From Cytobacillus oceanisediminis (GTDB taxonomy: Bacteria > Bacillota > Bacilli > Bacillales > Cytobacillaceae): a DNA stretch of 64,000 bases. Location of the stretch: NCBI RefSeq assembly GCF_003182355.1, contig NZ_QGTW01000005.1:186001-250000 (forward strand), written 5' to 3'. Made by a program: the position numbers and the translations under genes. Below are positions 1 through 9,026 of this stretch, in pieces; position 1 is the first letter of the stretch, and the number at the start of each line of letters is the position of its first letter. The notes under the pieces are model-generated. The model was given only the letters and a program-made list of their open reading frames with translations. It did no database searches and was not told the origin of the DNA.

Positions 1-220
1 AAGCAGGTGCTGAAATGAGCTTTTTGATCTGATCCAAGCTAACGCCAAGCTCTCGGTAAAAAAGGATGTGCTGAAGCCTGTCAACCTCCTGCTGGCCATA
101 AATCCGGTATCCCGACGAATTGGTTCTTGCCGGCTTAAGAATCCCAATTTCATCATAATACCTTAGAGTCCTTGTACTCACCCCTGCCAGCTGAGCAAGC
201 TTTTGCACTGTATACTCCAT
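1..220 (-). CDS. MerR-family transcriptional regulator (N-terminal part; runs off the window)
   Basis: The first 73 residues are visible. Residues about 3-28 form the winged helix-turn-helix of MerR proteins (VQKLAQLAGVSTRTLRYYDE), followed by the usual GYRIYGQQEVDRL segment. The ATG at 220 has a strong GGAGG site about 8 bases upstream. The effector domain lies outside the window, so the inducer cannot be judged. The TRTLRYYDEIGIL/NSSGYR pattern resembles TipA/Mta-type activators, but that is only a resemblance. Confidence 0.85.
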   Translation of the reverse strand, partial: MEYTVQKLAQLAGVSTRTLRYYDEIGILKPARTNSSGYRIYGQQEVDRLQHILFYRELGVSLDQIKKLISAPA

Positions 221-336
221 GCGGAATTTCCTCCTTTCGAAAATATATGAAAGTACTTTCTGCTTATTACGATACACCTTTACGCAACGTGAAGGTCAAA
301 TGGTTTTTATAAAAAAATTGCCTCTTTTGGGCCCAT

Positions 337-762
337 TTATATGTCCAGCTGCTTCACCAGGAGAGCTGCCGTTGTTTTTATCATCCTGCATCCTTCTAGA
401 TCCTGCTCCTTAATCAATCCAAGATCCAATGCAGATTTAATTTTTCCTTCATGTGGCCTTTTCTGAATAAGGTCCAGGAAGTTCAGTTTTTCCAGCTTTT
501 GAACAGTCGTTTCCTGATCAAATTTCTCCAATTTTCGAATCTGCCGTTGCAGTTTGTAATTATCGATCGTGACTTCACCTTTCTCATTCTGTCCGACTGC
601 CGTATCGAAATACTGGTGGAACAGATCCTTTAGTTTTTCCAGCTCGGTTTCCAAATCCTTTTTCCTGCGGCTCAACTCAACAAAACGGACCAGCATATCT
701 TTTGTAAGGATGCTCTCGCTGTTTACCAAATCGATCGCCTCTTTTCTCGGATGATACTTCAT
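337..762 (-). CDS. Hypothetical charged coiled-coil protein, 141 aa
   Basis: No family recognised. Residues about 25-50 and 70-95 are rich in Lys/Glu/Leu with heptad-like spacing (RRKKDLETELEKLKDLF), so a coiled coil is likely. No signal peptide or membrane segment is seen. The ATG at 762 is the only start after an in-frame stop upstream and lacks a clear Shine-Dalgarno site. A tiny ORF with a strong site ends 32 bases upstream (795-878), so translational coupling is possible. A SOS-like box half-match lies at 800-811. Confidence 0.6.
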   Translation of the reverse strand: MKYHPRKEAIDLVNSESILTKDMLVRFVELSRRKKDLETELEKLKDLFHQYFDTAVGQNEKGEVTIDNYKLQRQIRKLEKFDQETTVQKLEKLNFLDLIQKRPHEGKIKSALDLGLIKEQDLEGCRMIKTTAALLVKQLDI

Positions 763-794
763 CTTATTTTGGAAGAGGCGGCGTTATGCACGTC

Positions 795-878
795 CTAAAG
801 AACATTCGTTTGTGTTCTTATTTTAGAAGACTGGGTAGGTGTTTCACGGATATATTCAGTTTTCCGCTTTCCCCCCAT
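795..878 (-). CDS. Possible small ORF, 27 aa, upstream of the coiled-coil gene
   Basis: An ATG at 878 follows a near-perfect GGAGGT site with short spacing and encodes 27 basic/polar residues ending at a TAG at 795. It precedes the 141-aa gene on the same strand. It could be a leader peptide or the 5' remnant of a longer gene. No homologue is recognised. The strong ribosome site is the main support. Confidence 0.4.
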   Translation of the reverse strand: MGGKRKTEYIRETPTQSSKIRTQTNVL

Positions 879-1002
879 GGTGACCTCCTTCCATAAATAT
901 TAACAACTATCTTTTAAGACATTTAATTTGTAAAAAGGGCAGGGGATTCTAAATTGGCGAAGTATATTAGTAAGAAAGACAAAAAGAGGCATGGGGGGCC
1001 AT

Positions 1003-1875
1003 ATGAGATCCGAAACCGAAATGATGGAATTAATTTTATCAGCAGCCAAGCAAGATGAGCGGATACGAGCGGTTATTATGAATGGTTCGCGCACGAATCC
1101 GAATGTGAAAAAAGATATCTTTCAAGATTACGATATTGTGTACCTTGTAAGGAAAATCGAATCTTTTACCCGCGATCATAGCTGGGTCGATGTGTTTGGA
1201 GAACGGATTATGATGCAGCTGCCGGAAGAGAAGGTGCTGCCTCCAGCTGATGGCAGCGGCCGTTTTCCTTACCTTATGCAATTTATGGACGGGAATCGCA
1301 TTGATTTGACCTTGATTTCTGTTGGAAAAATGGATGAACTCCTGCAACGCGACAGCTTGAGTGTCCTGCTTCTTGATAAGGATGGCCTTGTTGGCCCCCT
1401 TCCGCCTTCAAGCGATCGGGATTATTGGATTAAAAAGCCGACTGCACAGGAGTTTGCCGATCTCTGCAATGAATTTTGGTGGATCAGCCTGAACATCAGC
1501 AAAGGCCTTTGGCGCCGGGAGATTACTTATGCAATGTTTATGCACGAGCAAATTAACCGTAATGTACTGATCAAAATGATGGAATGGAAGATCGGAATCC
1601 AGACCGATTTTACAAAAAGCGCAGGCAAGTTCGGCAAGTATATGACGGATTTTTTGCCGGAGGAAGAATGGGAGCAATTTAGATTGACCTATTCGGACGC
1701 GGATTTTGATAACATATATAAAGCACTTTTTATCATGTGCGATCTTTTCAGAAAAACGGCTATGGAGGTCGCCCAGCAGCTTTGCTTTGATTACCCTTAT
1801 GAAGACGATAAACGGGTAACAGCATTTTTGAAGCATGTTCGAAATCTGCCTCCGGATGCAAAATCTATCTATTAA
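1003..1875 (+). CDS. aadK: Aminoglycoside 6-adenylyltransferase (AadK/ANT(6) family)
   Basis: Predicted to transfer AMP from ATP to streptomycin-type aminoglycosides in the cytoplasm. The protein resembles Bacillus subtilis AadK along its length (about 290 aa against 284). Near residue 28 is the nucleotidyltransferase motif NGSRTNPN, then FQDYDIVY with the metal-binding acidic pair, then DGNRIDLTL. RDYWIKKPTAQEFADLCNEFWW is in the middle of the family. Start choice: an ATG at 991 has only a one-base gap to its AGAGG. The ATG at 1003, preceded by GGGGGG, gives MRSETEMM, which matches the AadK N-terminus. It is a chromosomal gene with no mobile element beside it. Confidence 0.85.
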   Translation: MRSETEMMELILSAAKQDERIRAVIMNGSRTNPNVKKDIFQDYDIVYLVRKIESFTRDHSWVDVFGERIMMQLPEEKVLPPADGSGRFPYLMQFMDGNRIDLTLISVGKMDELLQRDSLSVLLLDKDGLVGPLPPSSDRDYWIKKPTAQEFADLCNEFWWISLNISKGLWRREITYAMFMHEQINRNVLIKMMEWKIGIQTDFTKSAGKFGKYMTDFLPEEEWEQFRLTYSDADFDNIYKALFIMCDLFRKTAMEVAQQLCFDYPYEDDKRVTAFLKHVRNLPPDAKSIY

Positions 1876-1877
1876 AA

Positions 1878-1903
1878 AAGTCCCCTTACCCAGGGGACTT
1901 TTT
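1878..1903. terminator. Bidirectional Rho-independent terminator
   Basis: AAGTCCCC/GGGGACTT stem with A-run and T-run on the two sides. It lies between the convergent aadK-like gene and the NCS2 permease and can serve both. Confidence 0.9.
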
Positions 1904-3234
1904 CAGTTATTTTTTAATTCAAATTGCTCAAACGCAGACCAGTTCACCATTTTTTCCATGAGAATGGAGATGAGTACGCCCATAATCAGGCCGTTTGATA
2001 TAAATGGCTGGATCAGGACTGGCAAATCAGCGAACAAGGCGGCCGGAGTGTTCATTAAGCTAATGCCGATGAGCACCGGCGCTGCCAGACGGAAAATTGT
2101 ATCCGAATTAAAGGTTTTTCCGTTTAAGCTGTTAAAAGCCGTTCCGAACAGCTGCAGATAAGCAACAAACAGCACTGCGTTTCCGACTGTGACCGGCATG
2201 CCGGCCAGCCATGAACCCAGCGGAGGGATCATGCCAATCACGGCCAGCAGTGCACCCCCAAGGAAAAATGGCGTTTTCATTAAAATTCGTGTACTCTGCA
2301 AAAATCCAATTGATGAAGTGAATGGAGTAAACGGCACCAGGCCAAATCCGCTTCCGATCACTGTGAAAACGGCAGTAAAAAAAATCGAACCCCGATACTC
2401 CCGCTTACCGGATTCTTTTTTAAATAGCGTATCCGCCGAGCTAATCGAAGCGACTGTGTTGCTCAGGTTCATCAATCCGGCAAAGAAAGTGACGGCGATA
2501 ATTCCAACTTCGAGGTTAGGCTGTCCTAATGGAAACAGCGTAAAGCTCACTTCCCCCGCCGATGCCGCACCTTGCTGCCCCTCACTCATAAATAGCAAAT
2601 CATAGCCAATCCAGCCGCCCAGCAAACCTATTAAAATGGAAAAATTGCTGATGATGCCATTCCCTTTTAATTTTAAAAGACTAACAAAAATGACGAGTGC
2701 AAAAGAATATAAAGTAATGGGAACATCAATCGTGCCCTGGTCACTGACTTTCATCATGCCTTTAAAAAAGATAAAAATCAGCTGGAAGGTTAATAGAAAC
2801 AGATAAACTGACATCACCATCGGATTGAAGATCGATTTTAATAGCGATATTCCATTAAAAGCTGCGAGAATTAAAGTTACTGCTGATGCCAAAAGGACAC
2901 CTGTCGCGATCCCTCCGCCTATTTGGGTAAAGCTCATCCCCAAAGAGGATGCCGATAAACCCAAATTTAAAATGACTCCCCACAGCAAGCCGGAATGGCC
3001 CTCCATCAACGGATAGCGATGCCCTGCCCACCCCTGGAAAATCGATGCAAGCCCCGTAAATACAAGCGATACTCTTAGCATCATTGCAATCGTTTCACTG
3101 GGCAGCTGGAAGACAGCCCCTACTGATATGGGAATCATCACTGTATTCGCAAATATAAAGAAAAGCCATTGTACGGAAGAAAAGATCGTAACGGTACCAA
3201 ACCGCTTATTCATGCTGCCAACACCGCTTTCCAA
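1903..3234 (-). CDS. Purine/pyrimidine permease, NCS2 (NAT) family, YwdJ-like
   Basis: A 443-residue polytopic membrane protein with about 12 hydrophobic segments. The early FFIFANTVMIPISVGAVFQL and the YPLMEGHSGLLWG stretch are typical of the NCS2 nucleobase:cation symporters, and it most resembles B. subtilis YwdJ, whose substrate is not firmly known. Uracil, xanthine or guanine are candidates. The annotated start is a TTG at 3234. An in-frame ATG at 3213 (MNKRFG) is a plausible alternative, and neither has a strong ribosome site. Single-gene unit sharing the terminator at 1878-1903. No purine riboswitch was seen in the 5' region. Confidence 0.8.
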   Translation of the reverse strand: MESGVGSMNKRFGTVTIFSSVQWLFFIFANTVMIPISVGAVFQLPSETIAMMLRVSLVFTGLASIFQGWAGHRYPLMEGHSGLLWGVILNLGLSASSLGMSFTQIGGGIATGVLLASAVTLILAAFNGISLLKSIFNPMVMSVYLFLLTFQLIFIFFKGMMKVSDQGTIDVPITLYSFALVIFVSLLKLKGNGIISNFSILIGLLGGWIGYDLLFMSEGQQGAASAGEVSFTLFPLGQPNLEVGIIAVTFFAGLMNLSNTVASISSADTLFKKESGKREYRGSIFFTAVFTVIGSGFGLVPFTPFTSSIGFLQSTRILMKTPFFLGGALLAVIGMIPPLGSWLAGMPVTVGNAVLFVAYLQLFGTAFNSLNGKTFNSDTIFRLAAPVLIGISLMNTPAALFADLPVLIQPFISNGLIMGVLISILMEKMVNWSAFEQFELKNN

Positions 3235-3361
3235 TCAAAAGTTTCGTCTCTCTAAAAAATAAACTAGCTATTATTATAATATAAATCCTGATAAATTTCT
3301 TTGGATTTCACTTGAAGAAAATTGGAAATTTATTTAAGAGGAACGAACTTTATCTGCATGT

Positions 3362-3505
3362 GGCCAAAAGACCAGTATATCGACAACTGACCGATATATT
3401 GGAAATCTGACCGATATATTTTAAAAGTGACCGATAAAATGAAAATCTGACCGATATATCCAAAAAGTGACCGAAAAAGTCGGATTATTGGCCGATATAA
3501 ATGTA
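3362..3505 (-). repeat. 20-bp phased TGACCGATA array (copy 1)
   Basis: On the + strand the word TGACCGATA (with variants) begins at 3388, 3408, 3428, 3448 and 3468, exactly 20 bp apart, and a last degenerate unit follows at about 3489. Spacers alternate between ...AATC and ...AAAG before each word. The array lies between two genes and outside their transcripts. Related arrays are at 24311-24426 and, inverted, at 32455-32575. Confidence 0.85.
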
Positions 3506-3529
3506 AACAGTTTTGCAGGGGTTCAATAA

Positions 3530-3622
3530 TTGGGCGAGCAAAAGACTTTTCTTATCTGCTTCTTATTATTAGGCGGGATTTTAATCGTGATTTTTTATAG
3601 GTATAGCTTTTTTCCGGAATAG
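3530..3622 (+). CDS. Possible small single-pass membrane protein, 30 aa
   Basis: A TTG at 3530 with AGGGG about 9 bases upstream opens a 30-codon frame. Residues about 6-21 form one hydrophobic helix (FLICFLLLGGILIVIFY) with charged ends. It ends at TAG 3620-3622, against the downstream terminator. The support is only the start signal and the clean membrane helix. Confidence 0.35.
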   Translation: MGEQKTFLICFLLLGGILIVIFYRYSFFPE

Positions 3623-3648
3623 GAAAAACCCGCAATAAGGATTGCGGG
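3623..3648 (-). terminator. Rho-independent terminator of the DUF819 gene
   Basis: CCCGCAAT/ATTGCGGG hairpin followed on the minus strand by GTTTTTCC, 14 bases past the stop of the gene at 3662. Confidence 0.85.
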
Positions 3649-3661
3649 ACGGATACTATTT

Positions 3662-4888
3662 TTACATAAGACCGGAAAACCACAGTCCAAGCGTGGTGCC
3701 GACATAGTTGCCGATAATGTATCCGAGCGTTCCGACGACCAGAATCGGTCCAATCAGGTCCTTCCAGCCTTTTGCTATCGCCATGGCTGCAGCAGTTGTC
3801 GGGCCTCCGACGTTCGCATTGCTGGCCAGGAGAATTTCTTCAAGATCATATTTTAATAGTTTCCCGGCTGTTAATGAAAGCGCCATATTTACAACAATGA
3901 TAATGAAAACAAACACCAGCAGCAGTGGGGCATTTTGAATTATGAGTGGAATGGATGCCGGAATGCCGATGACAACAAAGAACAAGTAAATCAGGAAAGT
4001 TCCGATTTCCTGGCTTCCGTTTATCGATTCAAAGTACTTCGGAAACAACGCCAGGAGAAGGAATGTCAAAGTTGTCAGCATTAAATACTTGTCGCCGAAT
4101 AGCCCATTAAGCAGATTCAAAAAGAATGATGTTTCATCGCCAGAAGGAATGAATCCATCCAGGAATTCTGCTATTTTAAAAGAAACAATGACGAGCAGAA
4201 AGGCCGTTCCAATCGACATTGCCATATCCTTCAACGAAATATCCTTCCGCTTCCAAAAGCTTTCCGCAAGCGTCTTGCCATCTTCTCCTAAACTGCCTCT
4301 TTCCACTTTTTCAACATGCGGAGCTTTAAAACGGCTTCTGAAAAAGCTCATGGACGGAATGATCATCAGGACGACGAAATATATAGCCATCATTAAATTG
4401 TCAGCGACAACCGCTGAAGATACCATTTCCCCCGGTGTTTCAAACTTCGCAGCCATGGCCGCAAAGTTCACACCCCCGCCAATATAGGACGCGCTGAGCA
4501 TGGCGCCAATTTTATCGAGCATCGGGATATGAGCCTTCAGCAAAAAGAAACTGATGATCACACCTGCAACGGTACCGATGGAGCTGATCAGAAAGATAAT
4601 CAGCAACCGGCCGCTTTCCTGCCAGATTCTCTTAAAATTCACATGGAAAAGCAGCAGCGGAATGGCGAGCGGGATAATAAAGGTCCAAACTGCATCATAA
4701 ACAGGCGAGGCTGTAGGAATAATGCCGGTATTCGATAGTATGATCGCACCGATCAGCGCAACAATAGCACCTGAAATCTTTGAGGCCCAGCTGTAGCGCT
4801 GCTCCAAATAAATGCTCGCTGAAGCCCACACCACAATAATCCCCCACAACGTTACATAATCATCTGCTTTAATTAGGGTATGCTCCAA
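3662..4888 (-). CDS. DUF819 family integral membrane protein (YjcL-like)
   Basis: About 408 residues with roughly 11 hydrophobic segments. It resembles B. subtilis YjcL, a DUF819 membrane protein of unsettled function with a sodium:solute-carrier-like look. Conserved small-residue stretches include ASYIGGGVNFAAMAAKFE and ASNANVGGPTTAAAMAIAKGW. Start: the open frame runs 111 bases further upstream, but AGGAGG lies 9 bases before a TTG at 4888, giving LEHTLIKADDY as the first residues and a length close to YjcL (396 aa). The substrate cannot be told from sequence. Single-gene unit. Confidence 0.8.
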   Translation of the reverse strand: MEHTLIKADDYVTLWGIIVVWASASIYLEQRYSWASKISGAIVALIGAIILSNTGIIPTASPVYDAVWTFIIPLAIPLLLFHVNFKRIWQESGRLLIIFLISSIGTVAGVIISFFLLKAHIPMLDKIGAMLSASYIGGGVNFAAMAAKFETPGEMVSSAVVADNLMMAIYFVVLMIIPSMSFFRSRFKAPHVEKVERGSLGEDGKTLAESFWKRKDISLKDMAMSIGTAFLLVIVSFKIAEFLDGFIPSGDETSFFLNLLNGLFGDKYLMLTTLTFLLLALFPKYFESINGSQEIGTFLIYLFFVVIGIPASIPLIIQNAPLLLVFVFIIIVVNMALSLTAGKLLKYDLEEILLASNANVGGPTTAAAMAIAKGWKDLIGPILVVGTLGYIIGNYVGTTLGLWFSGLM

Positions 4889-5050
4889 AATCAATTGCCT
4901 CCTTTTAACAATTTTTATCACTATAAACATATTAGCTATATCAGGTAAAAAATTCAAAATATTCAATTTCGACAAAATTCGGGTGGTACCTGGTACCACA
5001 TTTACTGATAGACAAAAGGTCGCCAGCTGTAAAACTGGCGATGCTTTCGG

Positions 5051-5821
5051 TTACCCATTTAAAAACAGGGTAGCTGTTACGTATTTTTTTGTAAGCGACT
5101 TATAGTACGCCGATAGGACGGTCAAGGATGCGGTGACGAGGATATTGGAGACAATGTCTTTTTGCTGGTCGGTTAGGTCTTGAAAATTCTCCAGCGTCCT
5201 TAAGGCTTCTTTTTTGATGCACTTCTCAATCTGTTCGTGCATGCTTTCCCCTACTATATTTTGATGATGAGCTTTTTCAAAAATGGCTGCGTAGGCAGAA
5301 TAAAAGAGAATTGGCTCAATTACATCATCTGTGCGGTCATCAAGGTCATTGAATAAGAGTGCGAGAATTTTTCGGATAGAGTCGAAATCCAGAGTCGCTT
5401 TCAAATCCTCCACGATAAATAGCATTGCAGCCTGGTCGACAGAATATTTTTTGCCAAGCTGCGGACTTCCAATCAGCTCCTTCACATCCCGCTTTACCCA
5501 GTTCTGAACAGCCGTTGAAGATAAATTCGTAAATTCAATTTGGTTTCCCAGTGCCACAATTTCATTTATCGAAAAGCCAATTTTCCGCAAATCAGCCCTT
5601 AACAATTTTTCAAAAATGGCCGGCATCTTTGTATCTAAAAACGCCTCCATTGATTTTCCGCTTTTTTCATGAGCAGCTGCCCACGCATTCTGAAGGATTT
5701 CTTTTGGCGTATAGTCCCCTTCCCCTTTTAGCGAGAAAAGAAAATCAGCCATGCTTTTCCTCGATAGCTGGAATAATTCCAAGGTAATCAGCCCCTGCGT
5801 TTCTCTATTAGATGTCTCCAT
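5051..5821 (-). CDS. ykrK: DUF1836 protein, likely YkrK-type regulator of htpX
   Basis: A cytoplasmic 256-residue protein. Residues about 90-150 show the DUF1836 layout: a turn then NWVKR, GKKYSVDQAAMLF, and a helix DFDSIRKILALLFND. The N-terminal half includes a predicted helix-rich part. It is divergent from an M48 protease gene at 5993, the same arrangement as B. subtilis ykrK-htpX, where YkrK is reported to repress htpX. The role is inferred from this synteny. The 171-bp shared intergenic region would hold the operator, but no clear palindrome was recognised. Confidence 0.7.
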   Translation of the reverse strand: METSNRETQGLITLELFQLSRKSMADFLFSLKGEGDYTPKEILQNAWAAAHEKSGKSMEAFLDTKMPAIFEKLLRADLRKIGFSINEIVALGNQIEFTNLSSTAVQNWVKRDVKELIGSPQLGKKYSVDQAAMLFIVEDLKATLDFDSIRKILALLFNDLDDRTDDVIEPILFYSAYAAIFEKAHHQNIVGESMHEQIEKCIKKEALRTLENFQDLTDQQKDIVSNILVTASLTVLSAYYKSLTKKYVTATLFLNG

Positions 5822-5992
5822 CCTAATTGTTTCCTATTTAACAGTCAATGTCTAGTGGTTTGGTTTTTCCTTTTGGCACTATCATAACTGTATTAAATTC
5901 TTGCTATTTTCTTAGAAAAAATATAAAATATAGTCAAGTGACAAGTTCATAAGACCTCGAAACACAAAAAATATTTATATAAGGGTGAGGAA

Positions 5993-6874
5993 ATGGGTAA
6001 GCGTATATTTTACTTTTTATTGACGAACGTACTTGTCTTATTGACGATCAGTATTATTTTCTCGCTGATTGGCGGAGGAAATTATATTAATGCCCAGGGC
6101 GGCATTGACTTTGGTGCACTGCTTGTTTTCAGTGCTGTTATTGGTTTCTCCGGCTCCTTCATTTCTCTCTTGATGTCCCGCTGGATGGCCAAGAAAATGA
6201 TGAATGTCCAGGTGCTGGATCCGAATGGATCCCTATCATCAGCTGAACGTGACATTGTGGAAAAGGTTCACCGCCTATCCAGAGCAGCAGGCTTAACACA
6301 TATGCCTGAAGTAGGAATCTATCATTCTCCTGAAGTGAACGCATTTGCCACCGGACCATCTAAAAAACGTTCCCTTGTCGCAGTTTCAACTGGATTGCTG
6401 CAGGAAATGGACGACGATGCCATTGAAGGCGTTATTGCTCACGAAGTTGCGCATATTGCAAATGGAGATATGGTAACCATGACCCTTCTACAAGGTGTCG
6501 TCAACACATTTGTTGTCTTCTTATCCCGCATTGCAGCCTGGGTTGCATCCCGATTTGTTAGAGAAGAAATGGCGCCGGTTGTGCACTTCATTGCCGTGAT
6601 CGTGTTCCAAATCGCCTTCTCCATTCTGGGAAGCCTTGTTGTCTTCGCCTACTCCCGTCACCGTGAATTCCATGCGGACCGCGGCGGCGCAGACCTGGCA
6701 GGAAAGGATAAAATGACCCATGCCCTGCAAATGCTGAAGGCATACTCCAACCGCATCAAGGGTGAAGAGCAAACGGCGATCTCTACTCTAAAAATTAATA
6801 ATAGAAGCAAAGCTTCATTGTTCTCCACACATCCGGATTTGGATGAGCGTATTAGACGTTTGAGCATGAAGTAA
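5993..6874 (+). CDS. htpX: Membrane-bound zinc protease HtpX (M48)
   Basis: Quality-control endopeptidase that cuts damaged membrane proteins. It has 293 residues: two membrane segments (about 5-28 and 38-60), the zinc site HEVAH at 150-154, two more hydrophobic segments (about 163-215), then [13 protein letters not shown] carrying the third zinc ligand Glu. Length matches HtpX. The start ATG has GTGAGGA 4 bases upstream. It is divergent from the YkrK-like gene, suggesting stress-induced derepression, and is followed by its own terminator. Confidence 0.95.
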   Translation: MGKRIFYFLLTNVLVLLTISIIFSLIGGGNYINAQGGIDFGALLVFSAVIGFSGSFISLLMSRWMAKKMMNVQVLDPNGSLSSAERDIVEKVHRLSRAAGLTHMPEVGIYHSPEVNAFATGPSKKRSLVAVSTGLLQEMDDDAIEGVIAHEVAHIANGDMVTMTLLQGVVNTFVVFLSRIAAWVASRFVREEMAPVVHFIAVIVFQIAFSILGSLVVFAYSRHREFHADRGGADLAGKDKMTHALQMLKAYSNRIKGEEQTAISTLKINNRSKASLFSTHPDLDERIRRLSMK

Positions 6875-6877
6875 TGG

Positions 6878-6912
6878 AAAAAGGGTGCCCTTTTTGGTGG
6901 GGCACCCTTTTC
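6878..6912 (+). terminator. Rho-independent terminator after htpX
   Basis: AAAGGGTGCCC/GGGCACCCTTT stem with a T-rich tail directly after the htpX stop. Confidence 0.9.
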
Positions 6913-6992
6913 CTGTCGATTCAGGTAAAATATTAAAAAAAAACTTCTATTAAACTGTTATTTCACCGTAATTAAATGAGGATATTTTCATT

Positions 6993-7589
6993 TCAATCAA
7001 ACGTTTGATTGAACCGATACACCAAAAACCGCTCGTTCTCATTCTGCTTCCCAAGGTCAACTTCCTTAATCAGCTCAAACCCGGTGCTGTTTTCCAGATA
7101 AAAAATATAATCCTCTGAAGGATAATACAGAATGATGTCAACCTCCCGTGGATGGTCCACTGCAGATCGCAAGATATTGTTCACCGCTTTAATAAAAATC
7201 TGAACGGTAAACGGGTTAAAAAAATAAAACCTGTTGTCTTCCGCAGCAATTTCATATTCCTGTGCGAGACAGCATTGAAATTTAATCCTCTCTTTTTTCC
7301 CTATGTAATTGTGCAGATTTTCAACGGCCTCACCATAAAAACCCTCACTCATCTCCACTCCGACTGCCGATGCATCAAACTTATGATAAACATAAAAGGC
7401 CAGCCTCCCTTTTCCGCAGCCGAAGTCTACGACACGATCACTGCTTTTTGGCCTATATTCTGCAAACAATTTTTCCAATGCCTCATAAGGTGTTGGCTCA
7501 TAGCGGTGGTAGTGGAAAGATTCAAGGAATCCTTTCTGCTCCCCGCTTGTTTGGATATTAAGCAAGTCATCAAAATACTCCTCTTTCAT
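6993..7589 (-). CDS. Class I SAM-dependent methyltransferase
   Basis: About 198 residues. The SAM-binding motif I is VVDFGCGKGRLAF near residue 53, followed by an acidic end of strand two (AVGVEMSEGF). FYFFNPFTVQIF sits where motif IV is expected. The acceptor cannot be inferred. The frame is open to 7646, but the ATG at 7589 (MKEEYFDD) is preceded by GGAGGAGC at good spacing, and the terminator of the upstream RsbR gene lies just before it, so the shorter form is preferred. Single-gene unit. Confidence 0.8.
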   Translation of the reverse strand: MKEEYFDDLLNIQTSGEQKGFLESFHYHRYEPTPYEALEKLFAEYRPKSSDRVVDFGCGKGRLAFYVYHKFDASAVGVEMSEGFYGEAVENLHNYIGKKERIKFQCCLAQEYEIAAEDNRFYFFNPFTVQIFIKAVNNILRSAVDHPREVDIILYYPSEDYIFYLENSTGFELIKEVDLGKQNENERFLVYRFNQTFD

Positions 7590-7606
7590 TGGCGTGCTCC
7601 TCCCAT

Positions 7607-7666
7607 AAAAAAGTGCCTGGCACCGCTCTTGGACAAGTTGGTCCATTTGCAGTCCCAGGCATTCTT
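7607..7666 (-). terminator. Rho-independent terminator of the RsbR-like gene
   Basis: On the minus strand TGCCTGG pairs with CCAGGCA, with an inner GGACcaacttGTCC hairpin and a following TTTTTT. It lies just past the stop at 7683. Confidence 0.75.
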
Positions 7667-7682
7667 GATGTATGTACGCATA

Positions 7683-8528
7683 TTATTTCGCTTCTAAAAC
7701 CAAATATTCACGTAATGTCTGCTGCAGTGTTCCCTTTGTTTCAGCTTGTTTTTCGAAGGTAATTCCTGCATGGATCATCTTTCTGACCAGTTCAGCACGC
7801 AAGCCAGTAAGGACTGCGTCGCACCCCATCATTTTAATGCCGCTCAGGATCTTTTTAAAATGAACAATCACATCGATCTCCATATCCGCAATACCGGAAA
7901 GATCCATGATCAATGTTTGGATTTTGACTGAAGAAATATCCATCAGGACTTTTTCTTCAATTGTCTGGATCCGGTAAGAATCAATCATGCCAATCAGCGG
8001 CAGAACAGCTACAGAAGAGCTGATTGGAATGATTGGCACTGATAAATGCTCAACCAATTTCCGCTGGGATTTTAGCATTTCATCTTTGTAATCCGAATAG
8101 CTGATGAAAAAGTTATTAAGGAACTGGTCAACATGATCATTGACCTCTTTTTCTTGCTTATAAAAGCTTTCGTGGGTTTGGTTTAATTCTTTTACCTTGT
8201 CAAATTGATAAAGGAAATGCCATAGTGTTCTTCTGATTGCCTGAACCCATTCCAATTTAAACGAAAGGGTCAAGGAATGCTCCGCCCAAGCAACGCCTTC
8301 CTGTTTGGCGAAAGCGATCAGCTCTTCTTCTCTATTTTCTGCCACATATAGAGCCAATCTCTCTGCGTTTTTTAACAGGTCGATATTGCCCCTTTGTAAA
8401 ATTTCGTTAATTTTTGAAGCCACATTAACAGCTTCTGATAATAGCTTTTGCTGAAAATTCCCGCGATTCGTAACGATAAATTCCGCAATATCTTTGCTAT
8501 CCTTGTAAGTTGCTTCCATTTTAAGCAT
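7683..8528 (-). CDS. RsbR-family stressosome co-antagonist (STAS domain)
   Basis: About 281 residues. The N-terminal half is an all-helical non-haem globin-like sensor region as in RsbR paralogues. The C-terminal ~110 residues are a STAS domain (PIIPISSSVAVLPLIGMIDS, then LIMDLSGIADMEIDVIVHF). In RsbR proteins this domain packs with RsbS in the stressosome and controls RsbT and thus sigma-B. The RsbT-targeted Thr sites are not obvious: the usual DITG is DLSG here. Start is uncertain: 8561, 8528 and 8519 are in-frame ATGs, and AAAGGGG lies just before 8528. Confidence 0.8.
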   Translation of the reverse strand: MLKMEATYKDSKDIAEFIVTNRGNFQQKLLSEAVNVASKINEILQRGNIDLLKNAERLALYVAENREEELIAFAKQEGVAWAEHSLTLSFKLEWVQAIRRTLWHFLYQFDKVKELNQTHESFYKQEKEVNDHVDQFLNNFFISYSDYKDEMLKSQRKLVEHLSVPIIPISSSVAVLPLIGMIDSYRIQTIEEKVLMDISSVKIQTLIMDLSGIADMEIDVIVHFKKILSGIKMMGCDAVLTGLRAELVRKMIHAGITFEKQAETKGTLQQTLREYLVLEAK

Positions 8529-8719
8529 ACGCCCCTTTGTTTTGTTGACTATTATACTCATTCGTTTAAACGGTGGATAATCCTCCCGAAAACTTAATTA
8601 TGGAAGAGGCTAGTAACATTTTACTAAACCCTAAAACTAATTACCCTCATTTTGCTCCCTTTAAACCTTAGATATAAGCAAAATGTATTTTTTTATAAAA
8701 AACGAAAAAATTTTATCCT

Positions 8720-8909
8720 TCAGCTTAGAGGAATTTGTATACAGCAAATAATTGGAGCTTTGTGTTTTGATAAGTACCCGCTTAACGGTGCTGGAAGGAA
8801 TCCCAATTCGGATAGCTGTTGGATCTCCTCCTCCATAGGTGTACCATCACTGTATCTCTATGATCTCGGTGTTCGGAGTTTTTATTTTATTGAAAAGACC
8901 TTCTTCCAT
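8720..8909 (-). pseudogene. Possible frameshifted remnant of a small unidentified gene
   Basis: Minus strand, from an ATG at 8909: MEEGLFNKIKTPNTEIIEIQ then stop. A second frame resumes with YSDGTPMEEEIQQLSELG followed by FLPAPLSGYLSKHKAP and a stop at 8720. Joined by one frameshift they read like a soluble protein. Family unknown. The rest of the 8562-8995 gap is AT-rich with nothing recognised. Confidence 0.3.
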
Positions 8910-8995
8910 TTTTCAACCAATATCAAACATACACAGTCCCAGCTCTCTTATTTTTATTGTATACCGCTTATTGATAAAAAAGTTCCTTTTGAACG

Positions 8996-9026
8996 TAAAA
9001 AGCGCCACAGACGGGCGCTTCTTTTT
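8996..9026. terminator. Rho-independent terminator of the NSS transporter gene
   Basis: AAAGCGCC/GGGCGCTT hairpin with T-runs on both strands, directly at the end of the transporter gene. Confidence 0.85.

Noticed and set aside
3235-3361. Purine riboswitch before the NCS2 permease
   Set aside because: No aptamer-like paired loops were recognised in the leader; the stretch is AT-rich and short.
3362-3505. Possible CRISPR array
   Set aside because: Words are about 9-12 bp at 20-bp steps, with no 24-37-bp direct repeats, no regular spacers and no cas genes.
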